Below are positions 33,901 through 42,908 of a stretch of 64,000 nt of DNA, piece by piece. The notes beneath the pieces are model-generated. The model saw nothing but the letters and a program-made list of their open reading frames with translations, was not told where the DNA came from and ran no database searches. A program made the translations under genes and the position numbers. Origin of the DNA: an uncultured Solobacterium sp. (GTDB taxonomy: Bacteria > Bacillota_I > Bacilli_A > Erysipelotrichales > Erysipelotrichaceae); contig UQPV01000009.1 of assembly GCA_900543035.1 (NCBI GenBank), positions 1-64,000 of the forward strand, read 5' to 3'. Numbering within the stretch: position 1 is the first letter of the stretch; the number at the start of each line of letters is the position of its first letter.

Positions 33901-35817
33901 GAGGAAGCCTATGCTGACCCACAGCTGCATCTCATTCAGGTCGTCAGCGGCAATGCGATGATCACCAGGACGATGGATGACAGCGACCACAGCTTTTCGC
34001 TGGATGACTGCGCCAAGATCACCCTGTATGGAGACGAAGGCTTTGCGCTGGACGAGGTCAGCGTGCGCTCAGTGAACGGCATCGGCACATACCAGGACCT
34101 GAACAGCGATGGCGTCCTCTATCTCAGTGACGGACTGTACACCCTGGATGTCACTTACGAATGCTACGAGACATTCCGCAGCGATACGCTTCAATTCGAT
34201 GTGGCCGGTGAAGACCTCTCCATGGATCTTACGGCCGAGATGAAGCAATACAGCTTCCAGCTGAAAGATCCTGCGCCTTATGCCAGCGCATATATGTTCT
34301 GTTACGACGAAGCCAATGACTACTGGCAAAGCTGCGACCTGCAGACGCGTTATCACGAAGAGAGCGGACTGCTGAACTGCGTCCTCACCAATGACTACGA
34401 CCTGCAGCTGAGCGAAAATGCTTCACAGCTGTGCTTCGTGATCTATACAGAAGACCATCTCTACTTATATGTCGTCAACAACCGCCAGCGGATCGCATAC
34501 GATACGATCATGCTGTCCGATGAAGGCATGAACAAAGTGGAATTTGCCCCGGCAGATGCCGGCGTGCAAGTAAACGGCGTAGACATAGAGATCTTCGGAT
34601 ACACCGTGCCGCTGTACGCTTCAACGATCTATGTCCCAAAAGGAAATTATGAGATGACCGTCCGCTGCCTGCATGGCGATGATGAATACATCAGCAAGCA
34701 GCTGGATGTGGAAGTCAGCGGCGATCAGCAGGTCGATGTCGGCTTCGACCTCACCGGCGTCCGTGTCAACTGGCCGGCCGCATGGGGAACAGAAGGCGGA
34801 CTGACCCTCTCCGGCAGAGAAGGCGGCAGCTTCAGCCACTACGCCTACATCCGCAACACCCTTACATCTGTGGAAAAAGGATCATACGACATGAACCTTT
34901 CGCTTTATGGCGATACATTCTATTCCTTCCACCGGCTCATCACCGCAAAGGATCAGGAAGTAGATATCGACATCCTCGACAGCTTCAGCGGCGTGCTGGA
35001 AAACAACAGCTGGACAGATACATTCACTGGCTATGAGCGGATCTCGCTCTCGCTTTCGGACCTGAAAGACCGCAATGGCAACACCCTCACTTATTTCTCA
35101 GTTGACGATGAAGATGACGCTTTCCGAGGCTATGTCATCTTTACCAACGTCAAAGACGAACGTGAGGTTTACCGCGTCCCGATCACGCTGAGCGATTCTT
35201 CCAGCTTCGAGGTGGAAGTGCCTAATGTGGAAGGAACATTCCATGTCTCCCTTTCCATCCAGCAGCAAAGCGCAGCCAGCGCTGCGGACAAAGCGGCGCT
35301 CGCTGCCCAGGTCGAAGAGGATCTGAAGATCAAGAACGAGGGGTACACCAAGCAGAGCTGGGCACGTTTCCAGGAGGCCCTCGCACACGCCCAATCGATC
35401 CTCAACGATGACTCTGCGACTCAGCAAGAGATCGAAGCTGCTCTGCTGCGGCTCAACGAAGCCCGCGCTGCGCTGCAGAAGATCGAGGGAACGATGACGG
35501 AAAAGGAACAGCTCGAGCAAGCGCTCAGCCATGCGCAGAGCATCCGAAACGAACACTATACCGACGACAGCTGGAACGCGTTCCAGCAGGCGCTGCGCGA
35601 TGCGAAGGCCGTGCTGGCCGATCCAGACAGCGACGCGCAGGATTACGAAAACGCGCTGCGCGCGCTGCAAGACGCCATCGCGGCACTGCGTGTCCAGCAG
35701 CCAGATGACGCCGAAGATACGGATACGGCAGCGCGGCAGAACACATGGCTCTGGATCAGCGTCATGGGCGCAGCCGGCGCGCTCTCCATGATCCTGAAGA
35801 AGCGCAGAAAAGCATAG
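30955..35817 (+). CDS. Giant cell-surface protein with CARDB-like and FIVAR domains
   Basis: About 1620 residues. An N-terminal signal peptide (about 1-26, MKKFFISLIAGLLG..) is followed by beta-rich extracellular modules. A CARDB-like module lies near 640-720 and Ig-like modules near 730-920. Two tandem FIVAR-type three-helix repeats lie near 1440-1560 (YTKQSWARFQEAL and YTDDSWNAFQQAL). A C-terminal membrane helix with a KKRRKA tail ends the protein; I see no LPXTG. A hydrophobic Gly/Ala-rich stretch (about 450-490) sits inside the ectodomain. A GTG four codons upstream is an alternative start. Likely an adhesin or surface matrix protein; function not known. Confidence 0.85.
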   Translation: MKKFFISLIAGLLGVSAAIGPSSIYAAETRMQIEASMEEPIQISASEEGYDGDLHIEVESSYEIERDYDQNLMLTVTNISDQARAYYMAVDHSYADLSVNFIKGGSQSEPLLIEPGESQQVQLAIFAQNAEQERYGLPVEARLADTDETDARAIVHLRCDIPQLDISCQKLRSESSTLISVYELINTGEALSDVTVRLSGDAAAYVRTDPIIANLAMESRERREFRIIPDLAKMKQDGITRVSGEILVESGAQCERFALNIDTEGKEIHLVSVKDLLLKQDGNPYYNLNVIDDSLDHSESVDGKAVKTDTAVSFTYGENGEEQLDLSVQTTLQPYTGAQEDAEPVCELIEDGAGTALAHVRVYLTEEQYRQIAADAQSDPFAFRRLLRDSPQDDAASYVFDVYVAVGETIDDTNTFKTIGNFSTAYSIGSDIVGLADVSSDPTYSEAQKNTYAVLTGATLALSLAGLVLPGVGTAIALSTGSFLLNLWKSYIESHPAGALNIYMEGFQCTNRGRIDNSFYLPDYADGTKPDLHYTGRMYDQKDEDFSHHMDTSYDYYLNGDHAGQGHNDGLSDLAMDKIDNSSLNVGDQNTLVRDYDTDAGSYFISTENELTALYPPESLIGYIGDPQELEDMRTKPDFAVYHENIIVKGNDPIIDEKTQLTFKVYNRGSRGGWYDVLVYDGDKLLMEKQNEALNAFSSTSYTIDWTPGSRQHDIRVVLSNATIGVEERSSSNNEAVRHLQARSREIPQITQLNVSDDENGRNVSFSADIQSYADVSAVQFLVDGTPLQGSVHSGTYAKTRRFWSDGISLDQGEHELSVIVTYAIQNGEKTIRMDKPFTVEARTYAVPEIKSAEHGTLFALQEQECQIRIANASDVISVEVESAGKARPASTTNTLNERIYQSAVRFAEAGQQQIIVRVTYAVSAAQTKTIEKQFSAEVLPAEEAYYRLQISDELSDPLILVDGSAVDHDRSGSGEYLIRWSEEAYADPQLHLIQVVSGNAMITRTMDDSDHSFSLDDCAKITLYGDEGFALDEVSVRSVNGIGTYQDLNSDGVLYLSDGLYTLDVTYECYETFRSDTLQFDVAGEDLSMDLTAEMKQYSFQLKDPAPYASAYMFCYDEANDYWQSCDLQTRYHEESGLLNCVLTNDYDLQLSENASQLCFVIYTEDHLYLYVVNNRQRIAYDTIMLSDEGMNKVEFAPADAGVQVNGVDIEIFGYTVPLYASTIYVPKGNYEMTVRCLHGDDEYISKQLDVEVSGDQQVDVGFDLTGVRVNWPAAWGTEGGLTLSGREGGSFSHYAYIRNTLTSVEKGSYDMNLSLYGDTFYSFHRLITAKDQEVDIDILDSFSGVLENNSWTDTFTGYERISLSLSDLKDRNGNTLTYFSVDDEDDAFRGYVIFTNVKDEREVYRVPITLSDSSSFEVEVPNVEGTFHVSLSIQQQSAASAADKAALAAQVEEDLKIKNEGYTKQSWARFQEALAHAQSILNDDSATQQEIEAALLRLNEARAALQKIEGTMTEKEQLEQALSHAQSIRNEHYTDDSWNAFQQALRDAKAVLADPDSDAQDYENALRALQDAIAALRVQQPDDAEDTDTAARQNTWLWISVMGAAGALSMILKKRRKA

Positions 35818-35823
35818 ATCAAT

Positions 35824-35873
35824 CCTGCAGAGATCCTCTGCAGGCAAAAAGGAGCGGTGCCTGCCGCTCCTTT
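35824..35873. terminator. Two hairpins between convergent genes
   Basis: Hairpin 1: CCTGCAGAG / CTCTGCAGG (35824-35832, 35836-35844). Hairpin 2: AAAGGAGCGG / CCGCTCCTTT (35848-35857, 35864-35873). The second can terminate transcription from both sides. Confidence 0.8.
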
Positions 35874-35875
35874 GC

Positions 35876-36655
35876 TTATTCCTTTTCGCGCCGCGCTGAT
35901 TCCAGCGCCTCGCTGCAGTCCGTGAACTGATCGAGCGAGATCTCATCCTTCTGCAATATCTCATCAAGGACAAATACGCCATCCTGACGCTGAAAGCGCC
36001 AGTATTCCTCAAAGGAAGAAGGCTTCGTGCTGCCTTGGATCAGCTGGTTGCTGCAGGTATCGATGGTATAGTCGACCATCCTGCCCTTGATGTAATACCA
36101 GCAGAAATCCTGCTCGTCATCCCGGCTGTCGCCGACGCCGACGACCTTATGCTTGAGCAGCCGGATATCCTGCAGGATGTTCTGCTCATGGTTCATCTCC
36201 ATGAAAGCAAGCTTGACCTGCCAGCGGCCATACAGACGCGTGCTGAGATAAGCGCGAAGCGCATCCAGATCCATGTCGCTCCATGCGCGCTGCACGGCAT
36301 AGTAAGTCTTCTCCACCCGCTCATCGAGCACGGCCTCATTCCAGTGATAGTCCTGGTCGTCGATCTGCTTCAGCAGCGCGCGGGATGCGCTGTGCTTGCG
36401 GTGCAGGTGCACGGCGAAGATGATGCCGCCCGCGCCGGCCATGAGCATGAAGGCGCCGCCTGACACCAGCGAAGACAGCGGAGAAGAGGTGCCGCGGGCA
36501 TGTCCCGATGAATGAGAGGACGATCCGCCGGAAGATCCTCCGCCCCCGCCGCTGCTTCCTCCTCCGCCGGCCCTGGCCTGCAGCGCCATGGGCGAAAGCA
36601 AAAAGAGCATGAGGCAGGCGAGGAGCGCCAGCCGCAGCTTACCGCCCCGCGTCAT
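35876..36655 (-). CDS. Membrane protein with Gly/Ser-rich linker and Tim44-like domain
   Basis: A 259-residue protein: signal peptide or first membrane helix (about 8-28), a Gly/Ser-rich low-complexity linker, a second membrane helix (about 65-85), and a C-terminal domain (about 105-250) resembling the Tim44-like/NTF2 fold (AVQRAWSDMDLDALRAYLS, RMVDYTID). Tim44-like bacterial proteins are poorly characterised. I chose the ATG at 36655 because GGAG lies 8 nt upstream and the hydrophobic segment begins right after it. It overlaps the upstream kinase gene by 17 nt and is last in a three-gene operon. Confidence 0.8.
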   Translation of the reverse strand: MTRGGKLRLALLACLMLFLLSPMALQARAGGGGSSGGGGGSSGGSSSHSSGHARGTSSPLSSLVSGGAFMLMAGAGGIIFAVHLHRKHSASRALLKQIDDQDYHWNEAVLDERVEKTYYAVQRAWSDMDLDALRAYLSTRLYGRWQVKLAFMEMNHEQNILQDIRLLKHKVVGVGDSRDDEQDFCWYYIKGRMVDYTIDTCSNQLIQGSTKPSSFEEYWRFQRQDGVFVLDEILQKDEISLDQFTDCSEALESARREKE

Positions 36656-37133
36656 GTGCGTCGCTCCATAGGATATGCGCATCCTGCGGGGGCTCGAACC
36701 AGCGGTCGAAGCGTGCCAGCATCTCCTCATCGATGAGATAATGGCGGCCCGGCTCTGCGCTCAGCCGCGCATTGCGCGCCTGCAGCCGTTCCTTCCGCGT
36801 CTGTTCATGACAGCGCACCCAGATCACTTCACACGGAATATGATGATCCGCGCAAAAGCGCAACACCTGCGCTCTGGCATCGGCGTACCAGTAGCCATGA
36901 TCGAGCACGCAGGGCAAATCCAGCTTCTGCAGCTGGAGGATGAGGGTCAGGAAATAGGCCTGGATCCGCTCTTCCATCTCCCGCTGGTGCGCAGGTCCCT
37001 GGCAGCGGTCTTCCAGCTTCAGCAGCAGCTCATCACCCGAGAGGATGAGCGCGCCTTCCCTTTCGGCCAGCGTCCGGGCATACGTGCTCTTGCCGCTGGC
37101 CACCTGTCCGCACAGCAGATACACCGTGCTCAT
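36639..37133 (-). CDS. Small P-loop kinase (zeta-toxin/AAA type)
   Basis: A 164-residue P-loop protein with Walker A GQVASGKST near the N-terminus, LSGDELLLKL, and a lid-like Arg-rich segment (RKERLQARN). It resembles the AAA_33 family of small-molecule or nucleotide kinases; the substrate is unknown. Its ATG overlaps the DUF362 stop codon (ATGA). Confidence 0.85.
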   Translation of the reverse strand: MSTVYLLCGQVASGKSTYARTLAEREGALILSGDELLLKLEDRCQGPAHQREMEERIQAYFLTLILQLQKLDLPCVLDHGYWYADARAQVLRFCADHHIPCEVIWVRCHEQTRKERLQARNARLSAEPGRHYLIDEEMLARFDRWFEPPQDAHILWSDAHDAGR

Positions 37134-38254
37134 ATCCGGATCAGCTCATATGCGCGGGTGCCCACGCCGATCTTCTCAGCATGTTCCAGACAAGTCTGCC
37201 ACTCGCTCTCCGGCGTCGTATTGCGGAAATGATCATGGTGATCATGGAAATGCGCATCGTGCATATGCTCATCCAGCAGGCTGCCGGCCAGCGGCGCGGC
37301 GGCATTGCACGCGTCGGCGCATGCCTGATCCAGCGCCACCGGATCGAAAGAGGCGAACATGCCGATGTTGGGCAGGATCGGCGTATCATTTTCCGGATGG
37401 CAGTCGCAATACGGGGAGATCTCGATGGCCAGCGAAACATGGAAATGCGGGCGTCCATCCAGCACTGCCTTCGTGTATTCGGCCATCTTCATGTTCATCT
37501 CCTTCACCGCGGAATCATTGCTGTTGTATACCGCGTCAAAGTTGCAGGCGCCAAGGCAGCGTCCGCAGCCGACACAGCGGTCATGATCGATGCCGGCATG
37601 GCGTTGTTCGTCAAAACGGATGGCGCCATGCGCGCAATTGCGGGCACAGGCACCGCAGCCGACGCACTTTTCCTTATCCACGCTCGGCTTTCCGCTGCGG
37701 TGCATCTCCATCTTGCCGGCCCGGCTGCCGCAGCCCATGCCGATGTTCTTGATGGCTCCGCCAAAGCCGGCCATCTCATGTCCCTTGAAGTGGCTGAGGC
37801 TGATGAACACATCCGCATCCATGACGGCCTTGCCGATCTTCGCTTCTTTCACCAGCTCCCCGCCATGCACAGGGACATACACATCATCCGTCCCCTTCAG
37901 CCCGTCGCCGATGATCACATGACAGCCTGTGCTCAACAGGCCGAAGCCATTCTCATACGCAGCGCTCAGATGCTCCAGCGCATCCTTGCGGCGGCCGACA
38001 TACAGCGTATTGCAGTCGGTGAGGAAGGGACGTCCGCCCAGCTCCTTGACCAGATCAGCCACAGCCTTCGCATAGTTCGGGCGGAGGTAAGACAGATTGC
38101 CCGGCTCCCCAAAGTGCATCTTGATCGCGGTGATCTTGCGCTCAAAGTCGATGTCTGCGATGCCGGCGCGGCGCATCAGCTTCTGCAGCTTCTGCGGCAG
38201 GCTCGTCCCCGGCAATGCCCGCATATCCGTAAAATATACCTTGCTCTTTTCCAT
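37130..38254 (-). CDS. DUF362-family iron-sulfur protein
   Basis: A 374-residue protein with an N-terminal DUF362 domain (residues about 1-190) and two [4Fe-4S] ferredoxin motifs around 190-250 (CVGCGACARNC and CVGCGRCLGAC). The family is common in anaerobes and is thought to act in electron transfer, but its biochemistry is mostly unknown. It is the first gene of the operon with the P-loop kinase and Tim44-like protein. Confidence 0.92.
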   Translation of the reverse strand: MEKSKVYFTDMRALPGTSLPQKLQKLMRRAGIADIDFERKITAIKMHFGEPGNLSYLRPNYAKAVADLVKELGGRPFLTDCNTLYVGRRKDALEHLSAAYENGFGLLSTGCHVIIGDGLKGTDDVYVPVHGGELVKEAKIGKAVMDADVFISLSHFKGHEMAGFGGAIKNIGMGCGSRAGKMEMHRSGKPSVDKEKCVGCGACARNCAHGAIRFDEQRHAGIDHDRCVGCGRCLGACNFDAVYNSNDSAVKEMNMKMAEYTKAVLDGRPHFHVSLAIEISPYCDCHPENDTPILPNIGMFASFDPVALDQACADACNAAAPLAGSLLDEHMHDAHFHDHHDHFRNTTPESEWQTCLEHAEKIGVGTRAYELIRI

Positions 38255-38273
38255 TTACAACCATTCCTTTCTC

Positions 38274-38304
38274 AAAAGACTGCATGCCGCGATGCAGTCT
38301 TTTT
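38274..38304 (-). terminator. Terminator after the TauE-family gene
   Basis: A 12-bp stem AAAAGACTGCAT / ATGCAGTCTTTT with a 6-nt loop, between two minus-strand genes. Confidence 0.8.
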
Positions 38305-38350
38305 CTCTCTTCTTCATTTTAGCGCGCTTTTCTCTCGTTTTCCAGAGCGA

Positions 38351-39115
38351 TCACAGCAGTTCGCTGATCAGGCGGACAAACAAGATGGCCAGCACGATGA
38401 TGATGATCGGACGTACGGCGCGCAGCCCGTTCTTCAGCACGACGCCGCTGCCCAGATAATTGCCGGCGATGCTGCACAGCGCGGCCGGGATCCCCAGGGC
38501 GAACAGCACCTTGCCATTGAGCAGGAACACCGTCAGCGACATGACATTGCTGGCGAGATTGAGCATCTTGGCATTGCCAGAAGCCATGCGCACATCCATA
38601 TGGGCCAGCGAAGTGAACAGCAGGATCAGAAAGGTGCCGGTCCCCGGACCATAGAACCCATCATAGATGCCGACCACAAAGGCGGAAAGCGCGGTCACGG
38701 TGAGCACGCGGCGCCGCGACACCTCATGTTCACCAGCATGTTCCTTCAGCCCCTTCCCCCGCAGCACATAATAAGCGACAAAGGGCAGCAGCGGGATCAT
38801 GATGAGCTGGATCAGATTCTCGCTGGCCATCAATGACAGATTAGAGCCGATCGCCGATCCGCTCAGCGCGCAGACGATGCCCAGGATCACCACATCCTTC
38901 TGCATCAGCCGGTTGCGGTAAAAGCGCAGCGCAGCAGCCACCGTCCCCAGCGAGCTGGACAGCTTGTTGGTCGCGATGGCCGTATGCGCCGGCAAGCCAG
39001 CCAAGAAATACGCCGGCAGCGAGATCAGTCCCCCGCCTCCCGCAGCCGCATCGATGAACCCGGCCAGAAAGACCATCGGGCAGACGATCAGGAGCATCTG
39101 TAAAGTAACTTCCAT
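38351..39115 (-). CDS. TauE/SafE-family membrane transporter
   Basis: A 254-residue protein of about eight membrane helices. It has the family's GFIDAAAGGGGLISLPAYFLAG motif region near the N-terminus (split by small residues) and the repeat GIYDGFYGPGTGTF in the second half. Family members export sulfite, sulfoacetate or other organic anions; the substrate is unknown. I start at the ATG with AAGGGG 9 nt upstream; two earlier in-frame Met codons exist. Confidence 0.9.
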   Translation of the reverse strand: MEVTLQMLLIVCPMVFLAGFIDAAAGGGGLISLPAYFLAGLPAHTAIATNKLSSSLGTVAAALRFYRNRLMQKDVVILGIVCALSGSAIGSNLSLMASENLIQLIMIPLLPFVAYYVLRGKGLKEHAGEHEVSRRRVLTVTALSAFVVGIYDGFYGPGTGTFLILLFTSLAHMDVRMASGNAKMLNLASNVMSLTVFLLNGKVLFALGIPAALCSIAGNYLGSGVVLKNGLRAVRPIIIIVLAILFVRLISELL

Positions 39116-39179
39116 GTTATCCATCCCCTTAAACACACCGTTCCATTATACGGGGTCTGGCCCGCTTCATCAAGCCTTT

Positions 39180-40094
39180 TCAGATCAGGGAAAGCAGGCC
39201 GCTGATCAGCGGGATGGTGAACAAAGACAGCAGCGTGGAAGTCATGACCAGCTCTGAGGCAAAGGCGGGATCACGATCATATTTCCCTGCCAGCATGACG
39301 GTCGTGTTGGCTGCCGGCATCGCGGTCAGCAGCACGCATACCTTCATGCTCAGCGGATCAAGCGGCAGCACGATCAGCACGGCCAGCACGATCAGCGGCA
39401 GGATCAGCAGCCGGTACAGGCTGAACAGCAGGACCTGGCGCTGAAACAGCTCCCGCAGGTTCACTTCGCTGAGGATCGCTCCTGTCAGCAGCATGCTCAG
39501 CGGCGTGCTGCAGGCGCCCAGCGAAGATATCGTTTCCCGCAGAGCGTCAGGCAGCTGGATGCCATAGGTGTATAGTGCCATGACCGCCATCCCGATGAAG
39601 ATCGATACGATGCAGGGATGCGTGAGCACCTTCTTCACGACCTCCCGCCCATCGACCGCGGTGAACATCGACAAGCCGTATGACCACATGAAGATCCGCT
39701 GCGGCAGCAGGAAGATCGAGGCATACAGCAGTCCGAGCGAGCCATAGACCGCAGCGCAGACCGGCATGCCGATAAAGCCGGCGTTCGACACCATCGTCGC
39801 ATACTTCAGGCAAATGCGCCGGTCAATGCCCTCATGGCGGTAAAACAGCCGATTCCATATCCAATACAGCCCCTGGATCGCGATGGAGATGAGCAGCACG
39901 CTCAGCGTCGACATCAGGATCTGCGCCGACAGCGTCATCTGAAAAGAATCGATGATGGAACAAGGCAGAGCAGCCATCAGGATGAGGTCGGTCAGATGGC
40001 CCCTGGTCCTCGCATCCAGCACCTTCCGCTTGCCCAGCACGAATCCCGTCAGCGCCAGCAGGAAGATCTGGATCTGAAAATTGATCATGTTCAT
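39180..40094 (-). CDS. AEC-family (auxin efflux carrier type) transporter
   Basis: A 304-residue protein of about ten membrane helices, with the AEC features GFVLGKRKVLD near the start and MVSNAGFIGMPVCAAVYG in the middle. Bacterial AEC members often carry malate or other organic acids. It lies divergent from malic enzyme and fumarase, so a dicarboxylate substrate is a reasonable inference. The start codon is uncertain: three Met codons lie within five residues, and GGGATG precedes them. Confidence 0.88.
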   Translation of the reverse strand: MNMINFQIQIFLLALTGFVLGKRKVLDARTRGHLTDLILMAALPCSIIDSFQMTLSAQILMSTLSVLLISIAIQGLYWIWNRLFYRHEGIDRRICLKYATMVSNAGFIGMPVCAAVYGSLGLLYASIFLLPQRIFMWSYGLSMFTAVDGREVVKKVLTHPCIVSIFIGMAVMALYTYGIQLPDALRETISSLGACSTPLSMLLTGAILSEVNLRELFQRQVLLFSLYRLLILPLIVLAVLIVLPLDPLSMKVCVLLTAMPAANTTVMLAGKYDRDPAFASELVMTSTLLSLFTIPLISGLLSLI

Positions 40095-40223
40095 TGACAT
40101 CCCAGCTTTCTTTTCCGTCATTATAGCAGATCTGCAGGCCCTCACGCGGTTTTATCTGATCTATGGGCATAAAGTCAGCGTCAATCATGCTATAATAGAC
40201 AGGAAATGACGGGAGGAATTGAT

Positions 40224-41381
40224 ATGGCAGATGTATATCAGGAATCACTGAAGCTCCATGAGGAACATCATGGCAAGATCAGTGTGGAATCAAAAGTAAC
40301 TGTGGAAAACATGAAGGATCTCAGCCTCGCTTACACCCCAGGCGTAGCGCAGCCTTGCCGCGAGATCCACGCCGATGAAGAAGCGGTGTACCGCTATACG
40401 TCCAAGGGCAATCTGGTCGCGGTGGTGAGCGATGGCAGCGCGGTGCTCGGCCTGGGCAACATCGGGCCTAAGGCCGCCATGCCGGTCATGGAGGGCAAGG
40501 CCATCCTGTTCAAGGAATTTGCGGACATCGACGCTTTTCCGATCTGTCTGGACACCCAGGACAGCGAGGAGATCATCCGCACGGTAAAATGTCTGGCGCC
40601 GACCTTCGGCGGCATCAACCTGGAGGACATCAGCGCCCCGCGCTGCTTCGAGATCGAAAGACGGCTCCGTCAGGAACTCGATATCCCGGTCTTCCACGAT
40701 GATCAGCATGGCACAGCGATCGTGGTCAGCGCCGGCATCCTCAACGCTTTGCGCCTGGTGAACAAAGAGCTGGGCAGCGCGCGCTTCGTCATCAACGGCG
40801 CCGGCAGCGCCGGCATCAGCATCGCCACGCTGCTCATGGAGATCGGCGCGCGCGACATCATCATGGTCGACCGCTCAGGCATCCTGTGCGAGGGAGAGAC
40901 ATGGATGAACCCTGCGCAGGCGGCGATGGCCGAAAAGACCAACCGCGAGCATCTGCGCGGCACGCTGGCAGACGCTATGCGCGGACGCGATGTGTTCATC
41001 GGCGTCAGCGCCCCGGGCATCGTCAGCGCAGAGATGGTCGCTTCCATGAACGATGACGCCATCGTCTTCGCCATGGCCAACCCGGTCCCGGAGATCATGC
41101 CGGAAGAAGCGAAGAAGGGCGGCGCGCGCGTCGTGGCCACCGGCCGCAGCGACTTCCCTAACCAGATCAACAATGTGCTCGTCTTCCCGGGCATCTTCCG
41201 CGGTGCGCTTGACGCCAGGGCAGACGACATCAGCGAAGAGATGAAGATCGCCGCTGCCAGAGCGATCGCCACCATCGTGCGCGATGACGAGCTCAGCGAA
41301 GACTACATCATCCCGGATGCCTTCAACAAGGCCGTCGTCCAGGCTGTCGCTGAGGCAGTCAAAGAGGCAGCCGGAAAATGA
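40224..41381 (+). CDS. NAD(P)-dependent malic enzyme
   Basis: A 385-residue short-type malic enzyme that decarboxylates malate to pyruvate. The N-terminal domain has [12 protein letters not shown], the metal site is in [11 protein letters not shown], and the Rossmann-type dinucleotide site is [18 protein letters not shown] lies 7 nt before the ATG. The following fumarase genes overlap or abut, so fumarate to malate to pyruvate runs from one operon. Confidence 0.95.
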   Translation: MADVYQESLKLHEEHHGKISVESKVTVENMKDLSLAYTPGVAQPCREIHADEEAVYRYTSKGNLVAVVSDGSAVLGLGNIGPKAAMPVMEGKAILFKEFADIDAFPICLDTQDSEEIIRTVKCLAPTFGGINLEDISAPRCFEIERRLRQELDIPVFHDDQHGTAIVVSAGILNALRLVNKELGSARFVINGAGSAGISIATLLMEIGARDIIMVDRSGILCEGETWMNPAQAAMAEKTNREHLRGTLADAMRGRDVFIGVSAPGIVSAEMVASMNDDAIVFAMANPVPEIMPEEAKKGGARVVATGRSDFPNQINNVLVFPGIFRGALDARADDISEEMKIAAARAIATIVRDDELSEDYIIPDAFNKAVVQAVAEAVKEAAGK

Positions 41382-42220
41382 GGGAGATCAGCGTAAGCCG
41401 CATCGAAGAGGCCGTATGCCGCATGGTGCAGCAGATCAATTATGCCTATCCCCCTCAGATCGAGACAGACATGAAGCGGATGGCAGAGGAAGAGACGCAT
41501 CCGATCGCGAGATCCACCCTGCAGTTCCTCTTGGACAATGCGCGCATCGCCAAAGAAGAGCACATCCCCATCTGTCAGGATACCGGCATGGCCGTCATCT
41601 TCATGAAGATCGGCCAGGATGTCCACTTCATCGGCGGCAGCCTGCGGGAAGCGGTCGATCGCGGCGTGGCCAGAGGATATGAAGAAGGCTTTCTGCGCAA
41701 GTCGGTGGTCAGCGATCCGCTGTTTGCACGAATCAATACGAAAAACAATGCCCCTGCCATCCTCTACACCGAGCTGATCGAGGGAGATGGCGTGGAGATC
41801 GTCGTGGGCGCAAAGGGATTCGGCAGCGAAAACATGTCCACGATCACGATGCTCAAGCCGGCTCAGGGGATCGAAGGCGTCAAGGCATGCGTGCTTTCCG
41901 CCATCCAGAAGGCCGGACCAAACGCCTGTCCGCCGATGGTGGTCGGCGTAGGCATCGGCGGGACCTTTGATTATGCCGCCGTGCTGGCCAAGAAAGCCGT
42001 ATTGCGTGAAGCGATCCACCATCCCGATCCCCGCTATGCCGCGCTGGAAGAGGAGCTGACCCAGGAGGCCAACGCGCTGGGCATCGGCCCGCAGGGCATG
42101 GGCGGAAAGACGACCGTGTTCCGCATCAATATCGAACAATGCCCTACGCATATCGCCGGGCTGCCCTGTGCGGTGAACATCTCCTGCCATGTGACCCGTC
42201 ACGCTAAGGAGGTGCTCTGA
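41378..42220 (+). CDS. Class I fumarate hydratase, alpha subunit
   Basis: A 280-residue iron-sulfur hydro-lyase subunit. Cys residues in PICQDTGMAV, KAGPNACPPMVVGVG and IEQCPTHIAG are placed as expected for the [4Fe-4S] cluster. It overlaps malic enzyme by 4 nt and the beta subunit by 1 nt. L-tartrate dehydratase is a related alternative, but the malic enzyme context favours fumarase. Confidence 0.92.
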   Translation: MREISVSRIEEAVCRMVQQINYAYPPQIETDMKRMAEEETHPIARSTLQFLLDNARIAKEEHIPICQDTGMAVIFMKIGQDVHFIGGSLREAVDRGVARGYEEGFLRKSVVSDPLFARINTKNNAPAILYTELIEGDGVEIVVGAKGFGSENMSTITMLKPAQGIEGVKACVLSAIQKAGPNACPPMVVGVGIGGTFDYAAVLAKKAVLREAIHHPDPRYAALEEELTQEANALGIGPQGMGGKTTVFRINIEQCPTHIAGLPCAVNISCHVTRHAKEVL

Positions 42221-42750
42221 TGAAGAAACTGAACCTGCCGCTGAGCGCTGAGCAGCGCGACAGCCTGAAGGCCGGAGAGATGGTCCTGCTCAGCGGCGTC
42301 ATGTATACCGCGCGCGATGCCGCGCACAAACGGCTCATCGAGATGCTGGACCGGGGCGAAACGCTCCCGCTGCCGCTCGTCGATCAGACCATCTACTATG
42401 TCGGTCCCACCCCGGCGCCCCAGGGCCATGTCTATGGCAGCGCCGGCCCGACCACCAGCATGCGCATGGACGCTTATGCGCCGCGCCTGTATGACCTGGG
42501 CGTCGGCATCACCATCGGCAAGGGATACCGCACCGCGCCGGTCCGCGAAGCATGCGTACGCAATCACGCCCTCTATCTGGTCGCCATCGGCGGCGCCGGC
42601 GCACTGCTGGGCAAATGCGTGCAGCGCGTGGATCCGGTCGCCTTTGAAGACCTGGGCGCAGAAGCGATCACCCGCATCGAAGTCAAAGACTTTCCCGCTA
42701 CCGTGGCCATCGATACCGCCGGCAGCGATGTATACGCGCAGCAGCGCTGA
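42220..42750 (+). CDS. Class I fumarate hydratase, beta subunit
   Basis: A 176-residue C-terminal-type subunit with the conserved YVGPTPAPQGHVYGSAGPTT-like substrate loop and GKGYRTAPV. It completes the heterodimeric oxygen-sensitive fumarase with the upstream alpha subunit (start overlaps its stop). AAGGAGG lies 6 nt before the ATG. A terminator follows. Confidence 0.93.
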   Translation: MKKLNLPLSAEQRDSLKAGEMVLLSGVMYTARDAAHKRLIEMLDRGETLPLPLVDQTIYYVGPTPAPQGHVYGSAGPTTSMRMDAYAPRLYDLGVGITIGKGYRTAPVREACVRNHALYLVAIGGAGALLGKCVQRVDPVAFEDLGAEAITRIEVKDFPATVAIDTAGSDVYAQQR

Positions 42751-42759
42751 TCAAGGACG

Positions 42760-42787
42760 CGGCCTGTCACCCACAGGCCGTGTTTTT
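42760..42787 (+). terminator. Terminator of the malic enzyme-fumarase operon
   Basis: CGGCCTGT / ACAGGCCG (42760-42767, 42773-42780) with a 5-nt loop, then TGTTTTTT. Confidence 0.88.
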
Positions 42788-42908
42788 TACATTTCGCCTG
42801 ATTTGTCTATTCATGCCGAAATGCGATAAAAATACTGTAGCTTTTCTTTTTTCCGCATTATAATAAAATTAGATATCGGCGATGTTCTTGCGAGGAAGGA
42901 GGATGCCC

